Shown here: piece after piece, positions 1 to 9,226 of the stretch
Layout of the letters: every line of letters starts with the position of its first letter
Numbering within the stretch: position 1 is the first letter of the stretch
NCBI GenBank assembly: GCA_965196605.1
Contig: CBDAKK010000002.1
Span: 248,001-312,000, forward strand
Length of the DNA: 64,000 bases
Direction: 5' to 3'
From: CBDAKK01 sp965196605
Lineage (GTDB): Bacteria; Spirochaetota; Spirochaetia; WTKD01; G963693115
Notes under the pieces: model-generated
Databases searched by the model: none
What the model saw: only the letters and a program-made list of their open reading frames with translations
What the model was told of the DNA's origin: nothing
Program-made: the position numbers and the translations under genes

Positions 1-565
1 ACGACATGTACAAAATAACCGTGTATATTCTCTCGGAAAGGTTTTTTGTAGCATGCGCCGTATAGAGGTTGGTTATGTATAGAACTATGAGGCTCGTAAC
101 GCTACGAAGGACAAACATGCTTAAAAACGCAATTGCAAAAAAAACAACGAGTTGCGCTGAAGAACTGAAGTTGAAAAGCTCAAAAATATAGCGTGCCATT
201 TTCACCGTCAATTGCACCACTAACCCGGCGTTTTCAACATTAGAGTGAATGGCGTCAGCATTTTGCAAAAACACCACAAATGGAATAACAAGTCCAACGC
301 CCAAAAGCCCCAAGAGGGAACTTATAACCATGCAAGCAAACAGCCACGGGAGTTTTTTGCGCGAGCCTGAAAGCAAATACCACACTTGTTTCAACGTGGT
401 GCTAAATTTCACAGCTTGCACCGACTGTTGCAAAGTCTCTTGTTCTTTGACCAGCGCAGCCTCTTCCTCGTCTGTCATGGTGACATTAAGTTTTTTAGAC
501 TTTTTGCGTAAGTTGCGGCGTATTTTTTCGCGCAATTTTTCTACGTCTTTGGTGTTCACTGCCAT
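1..565 (-). CDS. ABC exporter, N-terminal part (cut by window edge)
   Basis: About 188 residues are visible, starting at the ATG at 563-565, 14 bases after the stop of the fucose synthase gene. A charged cytoplasmic N-terminus rich in Lys and Glu (about 70 residues) is followed by two clear membrane segments, around residues 75-100 and 135-160, the second ending near SLIVLYITNLY. This matches the start of the transmembrane domain of an MsbA/lipid-flippase-type ABC exporter. The ATPase domain lies outside the window, so the family call rests on the membrane part only. Its position directly after nucleotide-sugar genes suggests export of a glycan or glycolipid. Any other polytopic protein of this shape cannot be excluded. 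Confidence 0.6.
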   Translation of the reverse strand, partial: MAVNTKDVEKLREKIRRNLRKKSKKLNVTMTDEEEAALVKEQETLQQSVQAVKFSTTLKQVWYLLSGSRKKLPWLFACMVISSLLGLLGVGLVIPFVVFLQNADAIHSNVENAGLVVQLTVKMARYIFELFNFSSSAQLVVFFAIAFLSMFVLRSVTSLIVLYITNLYTAHATKNLSERIYTVILYMS

Positions 566-579
566 AATGTTTTTAATTA

Positions 580-1530
580 CTACGCCTTGGCCTTATACGC
601 ATGGCGTACAAACCACTCATAAGAGTTTCGTATCCCCTCATCTAAGACGGTACGCGCTCTCCATCCCAAAGCATCCATTTTTGAAAGGTCCATGCATTTT
701 TTGAGCGTACCATTAGGCTTTGAAGTATCCCACGCAATAGCACCCTCAAATCCAACTATGCCCTGTATGAGCTCTGCCAAATCTCGTATGCTAATATCCA
801 CCCCCGTGCCAACGTTTACATGTTCGCCCACATCCTTCACAGAACAATGCTTCATCAAAAAAACCAGCGCATGTGCGAGGTCGGCAGAATACAAAAATTC
901 GCGCTCGGCACTCCCGTCTCCCCAAAGCACAACTTCACCTAATTGTTCCTCTTTTGCATGGTGAAACTTGTGAATAAGCGCGGGCAACACATGCGAAGTC
1001 TCCAAATCAAAATTGTCTCTAGGTCCGTATATATTGCTGGGCATGGCGCTTATAAAAGATGTGCCATACTGCTCGTTGTAATAACGACAGAGTTTTATTG
1101 CCGCAATTTTTGCAATGGCGTAGGGCTCGTTTGTGGGTTCAAGGGGACCGCTCAGCAAACTTGTTTCAACAATGGGCTGTGGCGCACGCTTGGGGTAAAT
1201 GCAACTTGAGCCTAAGTTTATGAGCTTTGTTACCCCCGCGCGGTAGGCAGCATGAATAACGTTTGAGGCTATGCTCATGTTTTCGTAGATAAATTGCGCC
1301 TTGTAGGTATTGTTTGCCATTATGCCGCCAACCTTTGCCGCGCACAAAAACACGTACTGCGGCTTTTCAAAAAGAAAAAAATCTTCCGTTTCTTGTTGGC
1401 GAGTTAAGTCGAGCTCGGCATGTGTTTTGCAAACCACATTGCTATAACCGCGCTCAAGGAGCAAATTCTGTACGGCAGAACCAACCAGTCCGCCATGCCC
1501 CGCTACATATATTTTTGCATCTTTTTCCAT
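580..1530 (-). CDS. fcl: GDP-L-fucose synthase
   Basis: This 316-residue extended SDR enzyme would convert GDP-4-keto-6-deoxymannose to GDP-L-fucose, a cytoplasmic step of surface glycan synthesis. The N-terminal GHGGLVGSAV dinucleotide motif, the LGSSCIYPK segment carrying the catalytic Ser, and a downstream NEPYAIAK segment with the Tyr-x3-Lys pair are all visible. The C-terminal part carries the usual substrate-binding fold (EFLYSADLA). Length fits the family (about 310-320). It follows gmd by 27 bases, so both enzymes of the GDP-mannose to GDP-fucose route sit in one operon. No strong ribosome binding site is seen before its ATG. Confidence 0.93.
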   Translation of the reverse strand: MEKDAKIYVAGHGGLVGSAVQNLLLERGYSNVVCKTHAELDLTRQQETEDFFLFEKPQYVFLCAAKVGGIMANNTYKAQFIYENMSIASNVIHAAYRAGVTKLINLGSSCIYPKRAPQPIVETSLLSGPLEPTNEPYAIAKIAAIKLCRYYNEQYGTSFISAMPSNIYGPRDNFDLETSHVLPALIHKFHHAKEEQLGEVVLWGDGSAEREFLYSADLAHALVFLMKHCSVKDVGEHVNVGTGVDISIRDLAELIQGIVGFEGAIAWDTSKPNGTLKKCMDLSKMDALGWRARTVLDEGIRNSYEWFVRHAYKAKA

Positions 1531-1557
1531 ACTTGTAACTCTATTTTATAACGCTTC

Positions 1558-2625
1558 CTAATTCTGTAATTTTTTTGCTTCCGCCAAATCTGCTTCAACC
1601 ATAATGTCAACAAGAGAAGAAAAAGAAACTTTTGGCTGCCAGCCGAGGGCTTCCTTTATTTTTGTAGCATCGCCTATGAGCAAGTCGACCTCCGCAGGTC
1701 TATAATAGCGCGGGTCTATGCGTATGACCGTTTTGCCACTTTTAACATCAACAGCAGTCTCATGCTCCCCCTCACCGCTCCAAGTAAGCAGCATATTCAG
1801 CCGAGCAAAGGTTTCTGTTGCAAATTCGCGTACCGAGTGTACCTCGCCCGTTGCAACCACATAGTCATCAGGCTGGTCACTTTGCAGCATGAGCCACATA
1901 GCCTCGACGTAGTCTTTTGCGTACCCCCAGTCGCGCTTTGCGTTTGGGTTGCCAATATATAAGCACTCCTGCAAGCCCAAAGAAATTTTGGCGGCGGCCT
2001 GCGTTATTTTTCTGGTAACAAAGGTTTCTCCCCGCAAGGGGCTTTCGTGGTTAAACAATATGCCGTTACACGCAAAAAGCTTGTAGCTCTCCCTATAATT
2101 CACGGTAATCCAATACCCATAAAGCTTTGCAACGCCGTAGGGACTCCGAGGATAGAAGGGCGTCTTTTCACTCTGCGGTATTTCTTGCACAAGCCCATAC
2201 AGCTCACTTGTAGAAGCTTGATAAAACCTTGTTTTCTCCAGCATTCCCAAAATACGCAAGGCTTCCAGTATGCGCAAGACTCCCACCGCATCGGAATTTG
2301 CCGTATATTCGGGCGTTTCAAAACTCACATGCACGTGACTTTGTGCACCAAGATTGTATATTTCATCAGGCTGTATTTCTTGAATAACGCGTATCAAGTT
2401 TGTGCTGTCAGTAAGGTCTCCATAGTGAAGAAAAAAATTACCCCGATGCTCATGAATGTCGCTGTATAAATGGTCAATACGCGAGGTGTTAAAAGAGCTA
2501 GCACGGCGTTTTATGCCATGTACGACATAGCCCTTTTCTAAAAGAAACTCGGCAAGATATGCCCCGTCCTGTCCGGTGATTCCGGTAATAAGCGCTACCT
2601 TTGCGCCCCCTGTAGTTTTTGCCAT
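1558..2625 (-). CDS. gmd: GDP-mannose 4,6-dehydratase
   Basis: This 355-residue enzyme would dehydrate GDP-D-mannose to GDP-4-keto-6-deoxymannose, the precursor for GDP-fucose and other 6-deoxyhexoses. The NAD(P)-binding GITGQDGAYLAEFLLEKGY motif, the STSELYG segment with catalytic Thr/Glu, the YPRSPYGVAKLYGYW Tyr-x3-Lys stretch and the FNHESPLRGETFVTRKI signature are typical of GMD. A Shine-Dalgarno AAGGAG lies 9 bases before the ATG. It sits 24 bases downstream of the UDP-xylose synthase gene and 27 bases upstream of fcl, forming a three-gene nucleotide-sugar operon. Confidence 0.95.
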   Translation of the reverse strand: MAKTTGGAKVALITGITGQDGAYLAEFLLEKGYVVHGIKRRASSFNTSRIDHLYSDIHEHRGNFFLHYGDLTDSTNLIRVIQEIQPDEIYNLGAQSHVHVSFETPEYTANSDAVGVLRILEALRILGMLEKTRFYQASTSELYGLVQEIPQSEKTPFYPRSPYGVAKLYGYWITVNYRESYKLFACNGILFNHESPLRGETFVTRKITQAAAKISLGLQECLYIGNPNAKRDWGYAKDYVEAMWLMLQSDQPDDYVVATGEVHSVREFATETFARLNMLLTWSGEGEHETAVDVKSGKTVIRIDPRYYRPAEVDLLIGDATKIKEALGWQPKVSFSSLVDIMVEADLAEAKKLQN

Positions 2626-2649
2626 GTTTTACAACTCCTTGAATTTTTT

Positions 2650-3627
2650 TTATGCCGTAACAGTACCAGCATAAGCAGTAGAAAACCATTCCACGGTCTT
2701 CTGTATGCCTTCTTCTAAGCTCACCTGTGGCTCCCAGCCCAGCACCCTTTGCGCTCGCCTTATATCAGGCTTGCGTTGCTTGGGGTCGTCTTGTGGCAAG
2801 GGCTTATGCTCAACGGCAAGGTCAGGGTAATGCTTTTGTACATATGAAATAAGCTCATGTATGGTAATTTCATGCGGGTTACCGAGATTAATTGGACCGT
2901 GCACATGGGCTTCTATGGTTTTAGTGCCGCTACAGGGCAAAAGCAAAAACGCCGCAATGCCGCGCACCAAATCATCCACAAAGCAAAAACTCCGCGTCTG
3001 AGCACCATCGCCGTAAACAGTCAGCGGCTTTTGAGACAATGCTTGCATAATAAAATTGCTCACAACGCGTCCATCATCCGCTGCCATGTAAGGCCCATAG
3101 GTGTTAAAAATACGTATAAGCTTTACACGCGTGCCGTACATTCGCACAAAATCAAAGCACAAACTTTCCGCAGCACGCTTCCCCTCGTCATAGCAAGAGC
3201 GAGGACCTATTGAGTTTACGTGCCCCCAGTACTCCTCATTTTGAGGATGCTGAAGTGGGTCACCGTAAACCTCACTGGTTGAAGCTTGGAGTATGGGAAT
3301 GTCTTGTCTTGTAGCGTACTCTAACATAGTGAGCATGCCTACAAAACTTGTTTTCATGGTGTACAAGGGGTCTTTTAAGTACTGTTTGGGGCTTGCTGGA
3401 CACGCGAGGTTGCAAATTGCATCAAACTTGCCTAGCTTATTAGAAAGCGGCTGCGTAATATCATGCTCTACAAACTCAAAGTTTTCGTAAGAATACAAAG
3501 TCTTTACATGTGCACGTGCGCTACAATAAAAGTTATCGAGGCCTACAACAGAATGCCCCTCGTCGAGCAATGTTTTACAAAGGTTGATGCCAATAAACCC
3601 TGCCGCGCCTGTTATGAGGATATGCAT
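2650..3627 (-). CDS. UDP-glucuronate decarboxylase (UDP-xylose synthase-like)
   Basis: This 325-residue extended SDR enzyme most resembles UDP-xylose synthase, which makes UDP-xylose from UDP-glucuronate. It has the TGAAGFIG motif at the N-terminus, LACPASPKQY, the ASTSEVYGDP segment and the family signature GPRSCYDEGKR with the catalytic Tyr and Lys. The Arg-rich RSFCFVDDLV segment is also as expected. It is the first gene of the cluster with gmd and fcl. A TATAAT box lies only 8 bases before the ATG, with no ribosome binding site, so the mRNA may be leaderless. A relative acting on another UDP-uronate is possible. Confidence 0.88.
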   Translation of the reverse strand: MHILITGAAGFIGINLCKTLLDEGHSVVGLDNFYCSARAHVKTLYSYENFEFVEHDITQPLSNKLGKFDAICNLACPASPKQYLKDPLYTMKTSFVGMLTMLEYATRQDIPILQASTSEVYGDPLQHPQNEEYWGHVNSIGPRSCYDEGKRAAESLCFDFVRMYGTRVKLIRIFNTYGPYMAADDGRVVSNFIMQALSQKPLTVYGDGAQTRSFCFVDDLVRGIAAFLLLPCSGTKTIEAHVHGPINLGNPHEITIHELISYVQKHYPDLAVEHKPLPQDDPKQRKPDIRRAQRVLGWEPQVSLEEGIQKTVEWFSTAYAGTVTA

Positions 3628-3633
3628 AGAGTT

Positions 3634-3645
3634 TTATTATAATAA
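3634..3645. promoter_or_regulatory. Palindromic shared -10 box of divergent genes
   Basis: The 39-base gap between two divergent genes contains the perfect palindrome TTATTATAATAA, which gives a TATAAT box on both strands. On the minus strand the box ends 8 bases before the UXS start codon. On the plus strand a second -10-like TACAAT lies at 3652-3657. No good -35 was recognised, so this is a sequence match only. Confidence 0.45.
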
Positions 3646-3666
3646 ACTTGCTACAATGGAACAACG

Positions 3667-5214
3667 TTGAAAAAATTACCGCATTACATACTTCATATAG
3701 CATTACTCATGACGTTCATCGTATCTCCTATGAACACCTTTGCAGATGAAGTAGCAGAAAAAAGTCCTACAAACACTCAAAGCCCTTCCTCTACAAAAAA
3801 GAAGCCTCACGTTATTACTGGGGTGCTATACGAAATCAAGAGAACCATTCTAGAAGCCGCACTCGAAGAAAAACTTAATCTTAAAAATGGACCGCGAAAT
3901 TTTAATTCTGAAGAAGACTTTCTCGCCTATGTCAAAAACAAAAAAGAGGCTCTTATTAACATACGCGCTATTGAGGCGTCCTCAAGCATTGACATTGTCA
4001 AAACATATAATAAAGAAAAAGCGCAACACGAAGCTATACTTACAGTACAAGCTCATGCAGGCTTTAACATATTAGTACTACCATACCCTAAATACTCCAG
4101 CAATTCTGGACTTCTTCTCAGCGCACGCGGGCGAGACTACAATTTTTTGGGTTCGCTACAACGGCTTATCGTAGATGTAGATTACACCTATGATAGAGAA
4201 GGTCGGAGTGGAGGTGCAATAAATTCAAGCTTTCAATACCCCTTACAATTTGGAAAGAATTTATTCACCTTGTCTTTGGGTGAAAAAATAAGCTATAGAA
4301 GCGACAATAAGTTCTACAATAAGACTTCGTTTTCTACAAAGCATTCTTACAGCATTCATTCCATAATTTCTTGGAGCTCATCGCTCTCACAAGACTTCAT
4401 TTCAGAAACAGATTTAAAAACAAAAGCACAGCAGATATTCTCTTCTGGTAAAAGTACGCTTACAAGCGGGCCATCTATTCTCCTTACCCCCACACCGCTA
4501 CCCTTTATTGCAAACATAACATATAACCCAAGTTTCACCACAAGTTTTGAATACAGCCTCACCCCCCAAGACCCCACGCCTGAAAAAAGATACAACATCA
4601 GCCCTGCTATAAACCAGTCTATAAATTTTGGGCAAGTAAACGAAGTGCAGAACTTCCGTAAAGGCATGAGTTTTAACATAAGCAATGGCAATTCGTATTC
4701 GGTAAAAACTGAAACTTGGCACAATTCTATTTCGCTAGAAACAAAACTACACGCAACGGTTGGCAATGTATTTGGTGTTGACGCTCGCATATACGGAGTA
4801 CAGAATTTTTACACCTACCTCAATGCTTCAAAGAAAGATACAAAAGATGCGGGGAGCGGCGTGGGCGACAGGCTGCGCGGGGTTTTAGACGACAATTTTA
4901 AAAACGCAGCAAACGCGCTTACCATCAACATGAGCCTTTTGCTTAAAATGTTTTCCTTCACGCCATTTGCAGAGTTTCACCTTGGCCTGTTTTCAGACTT
5001 TGGTGTAAGAACGCGTATTGGCAAAGACGTACCCTTTGAGCTGGAAAAAGACCTCAAGGCAACTGTAGGTGTAGAAGTACTTGCCTTTGCGCTTTTTGCA
5101 CGCTCCATAATTCTGCGCATCTCCTACGGCATAGACCTTACACGAGCAATACGAGAAAACAAGCTTGACTTTTCAAACCGCGAAATTTTCATAGGCCTCT
5201 CACGATATTTCTAG
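3667..5214 (+). CDS. Putative outer-membrane beta-barrel protein, TamA/BamA-like shape
   Basis: No close family is recognised with certainty. The 515-residue product begins at a TTG codon. The only nearby upstream ATG opens a four-codon frame that ends in TGA. A signal peptide (residues 1-26, ending TFA) is followed by a Thr/Ser/Pro-rich linker, a region around residues 45-135 that could be one POTRA-like alpha/beta domain, then many alternating amphipathic strands from about residue 140 on. The protein ends in the aromatic residues SRYF, as outer-membrane barrels do. This fits a periplasmic domain plus a beta-barrel in the outer membrane. Its end is only 11 bases from the convergent metF. 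Confidence 0.55.
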   Translation: MKKLPHYILHIALLMTFIVSPMNTFADEVAEKSPTNTQSPSSTKKKPHVITGVLYEIKRTILEAALEEKLNLKNGPRNFNSEEDFLAYVKNKKEALINIRAIEASSSIDIVKTYNKEKAQHEAILTVQAHAGFNILVLPYPKYSSNSGLLLSARGRDYNFLGSLQRLIVDVDYTYDREGRSGGAINSSFQYPLQFGKNLFTLSLGEKISYRSDNKFYNKTSFSTKHSYSIHSIISWSSSLSQDFISETDLKTKAQQIFSSGKSTLTSGPSILLTPTPLPFIANITYNPSFTTSFEYSLTPQDPTPEKRYNISPAINQSINFGQVNEVQNFRKGMSFNISNGNSYSVKTETWHNSISLETKLHATVGNVFGVDARIYGVQNFYTYLNASKKDTKDAGSGVGDRLRGVLDDNFKNAANALTINMSLLLKMFSFTPFAEFHLGLFSDFGVRTRIGKDVPFELEKDLKATVGVEVLAFALFARSIILRISYGIDLTRAIRENKLDFSNREIFIGLSRYF

Positions 5215-5225
5215 CACAGAAGTTT

Positions 5226-6164
5226 TTAGTGTTGCGTATGCTTTTTTATAATATTAGAAAAGGGCGCAAGGGCATTAAAGACATAGAAATGCACTAAAAG
5301 CTCTTTGCTGTCCACAAAATTTTGAACTTGATACGCAAGCCATTCTTCGCCAATTTTTTGGCATGCGTCATCGCTTTCTGCTTGGTACATGCTGCGTAAG
5401 AGTTGTGACGGAATAACGTAGCCTAGTGCGAGCGATGATATTCTATCAATATGCCGCTTTGATTTTACACAGGTGATACCCGGTATTATTGGCACATGAA
5501 TATCAAAAAGTCTGCATCGATCTACAAAGTCTGAAAACTCATCATTTTGAAAAAACAACTGGGTGATAATGTAATCAGCTCCTGCATCGACCTTGTGTTT
5601 TAGATTGCGTATGTCTTGCAAAAAATCAGGTTGTTCATAATGCCCCGAGGGGTAACCCGCAACGCCAACGCACAAGGTGGAGTCTATACGCTTCACTTCA
5701 TGCACAAGATCAAATGCATGCGGAAAATCCATTTTGGGCGCATCTGCGGAGGACGCCATTCCTTCTGCAATATCACCGCGTACGGCAAATATATTTGTTA
5801 TGCCCATGTCGACATATTGATGCACTATCTTTGCACATGCTGCTTTGGATAAATTGTAGCCAACAAGATGTGGTATTAATACAGCATTCGGCAGATGGCT
5901 TTTAATAAAGCGAACCAACTCTAATGTCTCAGAATTCTTATTCATCTTCCCAATTACATTGATGTGTAAGACACCCAATTCACAATATTGCTTTAAAAAA
6001 TACGGCAGGTTTTTATACGCTTCCTCTGTTCGAGGAGGGTAAATTTCTATGCTAGAATGCGTGGTTTGCTTGGTACCAGTTTCACAAGCATTTTTAGCAA
6101 GCCGCGCTATCATGGTACTCAAGCGCTCATCAGTATTTTTTTTCATAGAGGAACAATTCTGCAT
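5226..6164 (-). CDS. metF: Methylenetetrahydrofolate reductase
   Basis: This 312-residue FAD enzyme would reduce 5,10-methylene-THF to 5-methyl-THF, the methyl donor for methionine synthesis. The TIM-barrel family pattern is visible: SIEIYPPR near the N-terminus, the AVRGD segment, VGVAGYPSGHYEQPDF and DYIITQLFFQND (residues about 190-205). Length is slightly above the usual 290-300 because of a short N-terminal extension; Met7 is an alternative start. It follows metK by 15 bases and is the last gene of ahcY-metK-metF, which joins regeneration of methionine to use and recycling of S-adenosylmethionine. Confidence 0.92.
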   Translation of the reverse strand: MQNCSSMKKNTDERLSTMIARLAKNACETGTKQTTHSSIEIYPPRTEEAYKNLPYFLKQYCELGVLHINVIGKMNKNSETLELVRFIKSHLPNAVLIPHLVGYNLSKAACAKIVHQYVDMGITNIFAVRGDIAEGMASSADAPKMDFPHAFDLVHEVKRIDSTLCVGVAGYPSGHYEQPDFLQDIRNLKHKVDAGADYIITQLFFQNDEFSDFVDRCRLFDIHVPIIPGITCVKSKRHIDRISSLALGYVIPSQLLRSMYQAESDDACQKIGEEWLAYQVQNFVDSKELLVHFYVFNALAPFSNIIKKHTQH

Positions 6165-6179
6165 ACAAAGATTACTCTT

Positions 6180-7343
6180 TTAAAACGCGGACTTGAGCGC
6201 CTTTACTTTGTTTGTTTTTTCCCATGTAAAGGCCTCACCGGTGCGCCCAAAATGGCCGTAAACCGAGGTTTGGCTAAAAATAGGGCGCTGGAGCTTAAGC
6301 GTTTTTATAATGCCCGAGGGGGTTAAATCAAATTCCTTGCGAATAATTTTTATGAGTGAAGATTCCGGTACCGCGTTTGTATCAAAAGTAAAAACGGAAA
6401 CACTCACGGGCTCTTCAATGCCTATGGCGTAGGAAAGTTGAATTTCGCACTTACTTGCAAGCCCTGCAGCAACTATATTTTTAGCAATGTAGCGCGCCAT
6501 ATACGCGGCTGACCTGTCAACCTTGCTAGCGTCTTTACCACTAAACGCGCCACCGCCATGCCTACCAACTCCGCCATAGGTGTCTGAAATAATCTTGCGT
6601 CCCGTAAGCCCTGCATCACCATGCGGCCCGCCTATTACAAACCTTCCTGTTGGGTTTATGTGATAGATGGTGTCTTTTTTCAAGAGTCCCGTAGGCTCTA
6701 ACACCGGCTTAATAATATTTTCGCGTATTTGCTTTTCTATCCAGCTATGCGAAATTGGCTTTCCATTCCATGTTTCATCATGCTGATGACTCACAACGAC
6801 CGTGTGTATTTTCACAATGGCCTTGTGGTCGTACTCAAGAGTTATTTGACACTTTGAGTCCGGACGCAACCACGCAAAATCAGAATTGTTTTTGCGCACC
6901 TCCGCAGCATAGCGTAGCACGTCATGAGCCCACTGTAACGAGGCGGGCATGTACTGCGGTGTTTCATTACAAGCAAAGCCAAACATAAGGCCTTGGTCGC
7001 CCGCACAAATGCGCGTGCCTCTATCAACCCCCTGCGATATGTCTGTACTTTGGCTGTGCACTGCGTTCAAAACCGCCATAGACTCACAATCAAAGCCCGC
7101 ACCAAGCTGGGTGTAGCCTATGTTTCTCACAACCTCGCGTGCAAGGGTGTCAAAGTTAACATAGCCCTTCGTGGTAATCTCACCACCTATAAAAACGCAT
7201 CCCGTCGTTGTAAAAACCTCACACGCAACACGGCTGTTTTTATCTTGCCTGAGGCATTCATCGAGTACCGCATCCGATATTTGGTCGGCTACCTTATCCG
7301 GGTGACCCTCGCCTACAGACTCGGAAGTAAAAAGATGTTTCAT
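6180..7343 (-). CDS. metK: S-adenosylmethionine synthetase
   Basis: This 387-residue enzyme makes S-adenosylmethionine from methionine and ATP in the cytoplasm. The signatures are intact: SESVGEGHPDKVADQISD at the N-terminus, CAGDQGLMFG in the middle and GGGAFSGKDASKVDRSAAY with the phosphate-binding loop and catalytic residues near residue 255. Length is typical (380-400). A ribosome binding site AGGAG lies 6 bases before the ATG. It sits 26 bases after ahcY and 15 bases before metF. Confidence 0.97.
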   Translation of the reverse strand: MKHLFTSESVGEGHPDKVADQISDAVLDECLRQDKNSRVACEVFTTTGCVFIGGEITTKGYVNFDTLAREVVRNIGYTQLGAGFDCESMAVLNAVHSQSTDISQGVDRGTRICAGDQGLMFGFACNETPQYMPASLQWAHDVLRYAAEVRKNNSDFAWLRPDSKCQITLEYDHKAIVKIHTVVVSHQHDETWNGKPISHSWIEKQIRENIIKPVLEPTGLLKKDTIYHINPTGRFVIGGPHGDAGLTGRKIISDTYGGVGRHGGGAFSGKDASKVDRSAAYMARYIAKNIVAAGLASKCEIQLSYAIGIEEPVSVSVFTFDTNAVPESSLIKIIRKEFDLTPSGIIKTLKLQRPIFSQTSVYGHFGRTGEAFTWEKTNKVKALKSAF

Positions 7344-7369
7344 AGTATGCTCCTATTTGTATACTTACA

Positions 7370-8851
7370 CTAATATCGATAATTTTCAGCCTTGTATGGC
7401 CCTGCTTGTGAAACAGCAATGTAGCGCGCTTGACTCTCGCTAAGCTGCGTAAGCTGAACGCCCAAATGTGGCAAGTGGAGTCGTGCAACTTGCTCATCAA
7501 GTTTTTTGGGCAACATGTACACGCGCTTCTCAAGGCTTGCTTGCTGCTGCCACAACATGAGTTGAGCGAGCACTTGGTTCGTAAAACTCATGCTCATAAC
7601 AAAACTCGAATGTCCTGTGGCACAGCCAAGGTTTACAAGCCGCCCTTCAGCAAGCAAATAAATACTGTTGCCCGAGGGCATGGTGTATTTCTCCACCTGC
7701 GGCTTTACATCTTCTCTGCTTATTCCGCCTTTGAGAACGCGCTTATTAAGCTCATCCACCTGTATTTCGTTGTTAAAATGCCCTATATTGCACACAATAG
7801 CTTGATCTTTCATAGCAAGCATGTGCTCAAGGGTAATGACGTCCTTGTTACCCGTTGCACTCACAAAAATGTCTGCCGAATCAAGCGCATCTTCCAAGCT
7901 TGTAATGGCGTAGCCTTCCATCGGCGCCTGCAAAGCACAAATGGGGTCTATCTCCGTTACAATAACGCGCGCACCGCAATTTTTAAGCGCAGAGGCGCAT
8001 CCCTTGCCAACGTCGCCGTACCCGCAAACCACCGCGACTTTCCCGGCTATCATACGGTCGGTAGCGCGCTTAATACCATCCATCAAGCTTTCACGGCAAC
8101 CATAGAGGTTATCAAACTTGCTCTTGGTTACTGAATCGTTTACATTGATTGCGGGAACAAGAAGCGTTTTCTGCTCTTGCATTTGGTAAAGCCGCAACAC
8201 ACCAGTGGTAGTCTCTTCACTTACCCCCTTCCAGCGCACAAGCGACCTTGTCCAAAACTGCGGGTCTTCTTCATAACGCTGCAGCAACACGCGCTTTATA
8301 ATAGCCTCTTCTGCATCCTCAGACGCTTCACGCGCCCACGCGCCGCCCTGTTCAAGTTCCACCCCCTTGTGAAACAAGAGCGTTGCATCGCCCCTGTCGT
8401 CTACTATGAGTTCTGGACCTATGAGCACCCCCGCGTCATCGCTAAAGGTAAGCGCCTTGAGTGTTTGGTCCCAGTACTCCTCCAAGCTTTCACCCTTCCA
8501 TGCAAAAACACTCACCCCGCGCGGTTCGTTCTGCGTCCCGCCACGCTCCTTTGGTCCAACCACCACTGCGGCGGCGGACTCATCCTGCGTAGAAAATATA
8601 TTACAACTCGCCCAACGCAACTGTGCTCCCAAAACGTCAAGTGTTTCTATGAGTACTGCCGTTTGCACCGTCATGTGCAGGCTTCCGCTAATGCGCACAC
8701 CACGCAGCGGTAAACTCGCGCCATGCTCTTCTCGTAGCTGCATGAGTCCTGGCATCTCTTTTTCTGCTGAGGCTATTTCATTCCGCCCCCACTCGGCATA
8801 TTCTATATTCGCTATGGAATAATCCAACACCATATTTTGTACTTTGCTCAT
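7370..8851 (-). CDS. ahcY: Adenosylhomocysteinase (S-adenosylhomocysteine hydrolase)
   Basis: This 493-residue NAD-dependent enzyme splits S-adenosylhomocysteine into adenosine and homocysteine, closing the methyl cycle. The substrate domain includes NVNDSVTKSKFDN with the catalytic Lys, the NAD fold carries VVCGYGDVGKGCA, and the C-terminus KAENYRY corresponds to the conserved Lys/Tyr tail. It is longer than vertebrate enzymes (about 430) because of an insert around residues 150-200, as in many bacterial AhcY. GGGAAAGG before the ATG is the likely ribosome binding site. It is the first gene of the ahcY-metK-metF unit. Confidence 0.96.
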   Translation of the reverse strand: MSKVQNMVLDYSIANIEYAEWGRNEIASAEKEMPGLMQLREEHGASLPLRGVRISGSLHMTVQTAVLIETLDVLGAQLRWASCNIFSTQDESAAAVVVGPKERGGTQNEPRGVSVFAWKGESLEEYWDQTLKALTFSDDAGVLIGPELIVDDRGDATLLFHKGVELEQGGAWAREASEDAEEAIIKRVLLQRYEEDPQFWTRSLVRWKGVSEETTTGVLRLYQMQEQKTLLVPAINVNDSVTKSKFDNLYGCRESLMDGIKRATDRMIAGKVAVVCGYGDVGKGCASALKNCGARVIVTEIDPICALQAPMEGYAITSLEDALDSADIFVSATGNKDVITLEHMLAMKDQAIVCNIGHFNNEIQVDELNKRVLKGGISREDVKPQVEKYTMPSGNSIYLLAEGRLVNLGCATGHSSFVMSMSFTNQVLAQLMLWQQQASLEKRVYMLPKKLDEQVARLHLPHLGVQLTQLSESQARYIAVSQAGPYKAENYRY

Positions 8852-8899
8852 TTTTTAATATATACCTTTCCCAATATGTTTATATATTTATTCTGCTTT

Positions 8900-8928
8900 A
8901 GATTAGCATAATTCACGCCAACTCTCAA
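8900..8928 (-). promoter_or_regulatory. Candidate sigma-70 promoter of ahcY-metK-metF
   Basis: On the minus strand, TTGAGA (8923-8928) and TAATCT (8900-8905) are separated by 17 bases, about 50 bases before the ahcY ATG. The -10 is a moderate match. I looked for a SAM- or SAH-type riboswitch fold between this and the start and saw none. Confidence 0.4.
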
Positions 8929-9226
8929 GCCCCGTCTTAAACTTTAGGCAATAACAAAGAAACAAGGTGTGTAAGGCCTTCAAAAACACGCATACATGCA
9001 AAAATTAATGCATACCATAAATGCAGAAAACTTTGTGCCTCAAAATAGCTGCTACACAAATCTTTGTATAACAATCATTTACTTAATGACATGATATTTT
9101 TAAAAAAAGTTAAACTTTTTCTTGAAAATATGATATCATGTAGATGCGCCATTTAATTACTATAATGCAACAAAAATGCAATTAAATGGATTACATGAAT
9201 TGATAAGCAAAACAAGAGGTTTTCTT
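8929..9226. other. Divergent intergenic region, no gene seen
   Basis: The gap between ahcY and the plus-strand lipoprotein is AT-rich and carries no convincing frame. A TATAAT box at 9161-9166 is the best -10 for the lipoprotein but has no clear -35. ATGATAT occurs twice (around 9090 and 9130), the second inside the palindrome-like TGATATCATG. These could be operator sites but no function is known. Confidence 0.35.

Noticed and set aside
8852..8899. SAM or SAH riboswitch before ahcY-metK-metF
   Set aside because: The leader is short and AT-rich, and I could find no matching stems or conserved core.
9176..9226. Upstream ATG of the large LRR lipoprotein
   Set aside because: It would place 17 residues before the signal peptide, while the ATG at 9227 has a good ribosome binding site and a standard lipoprotein signal.
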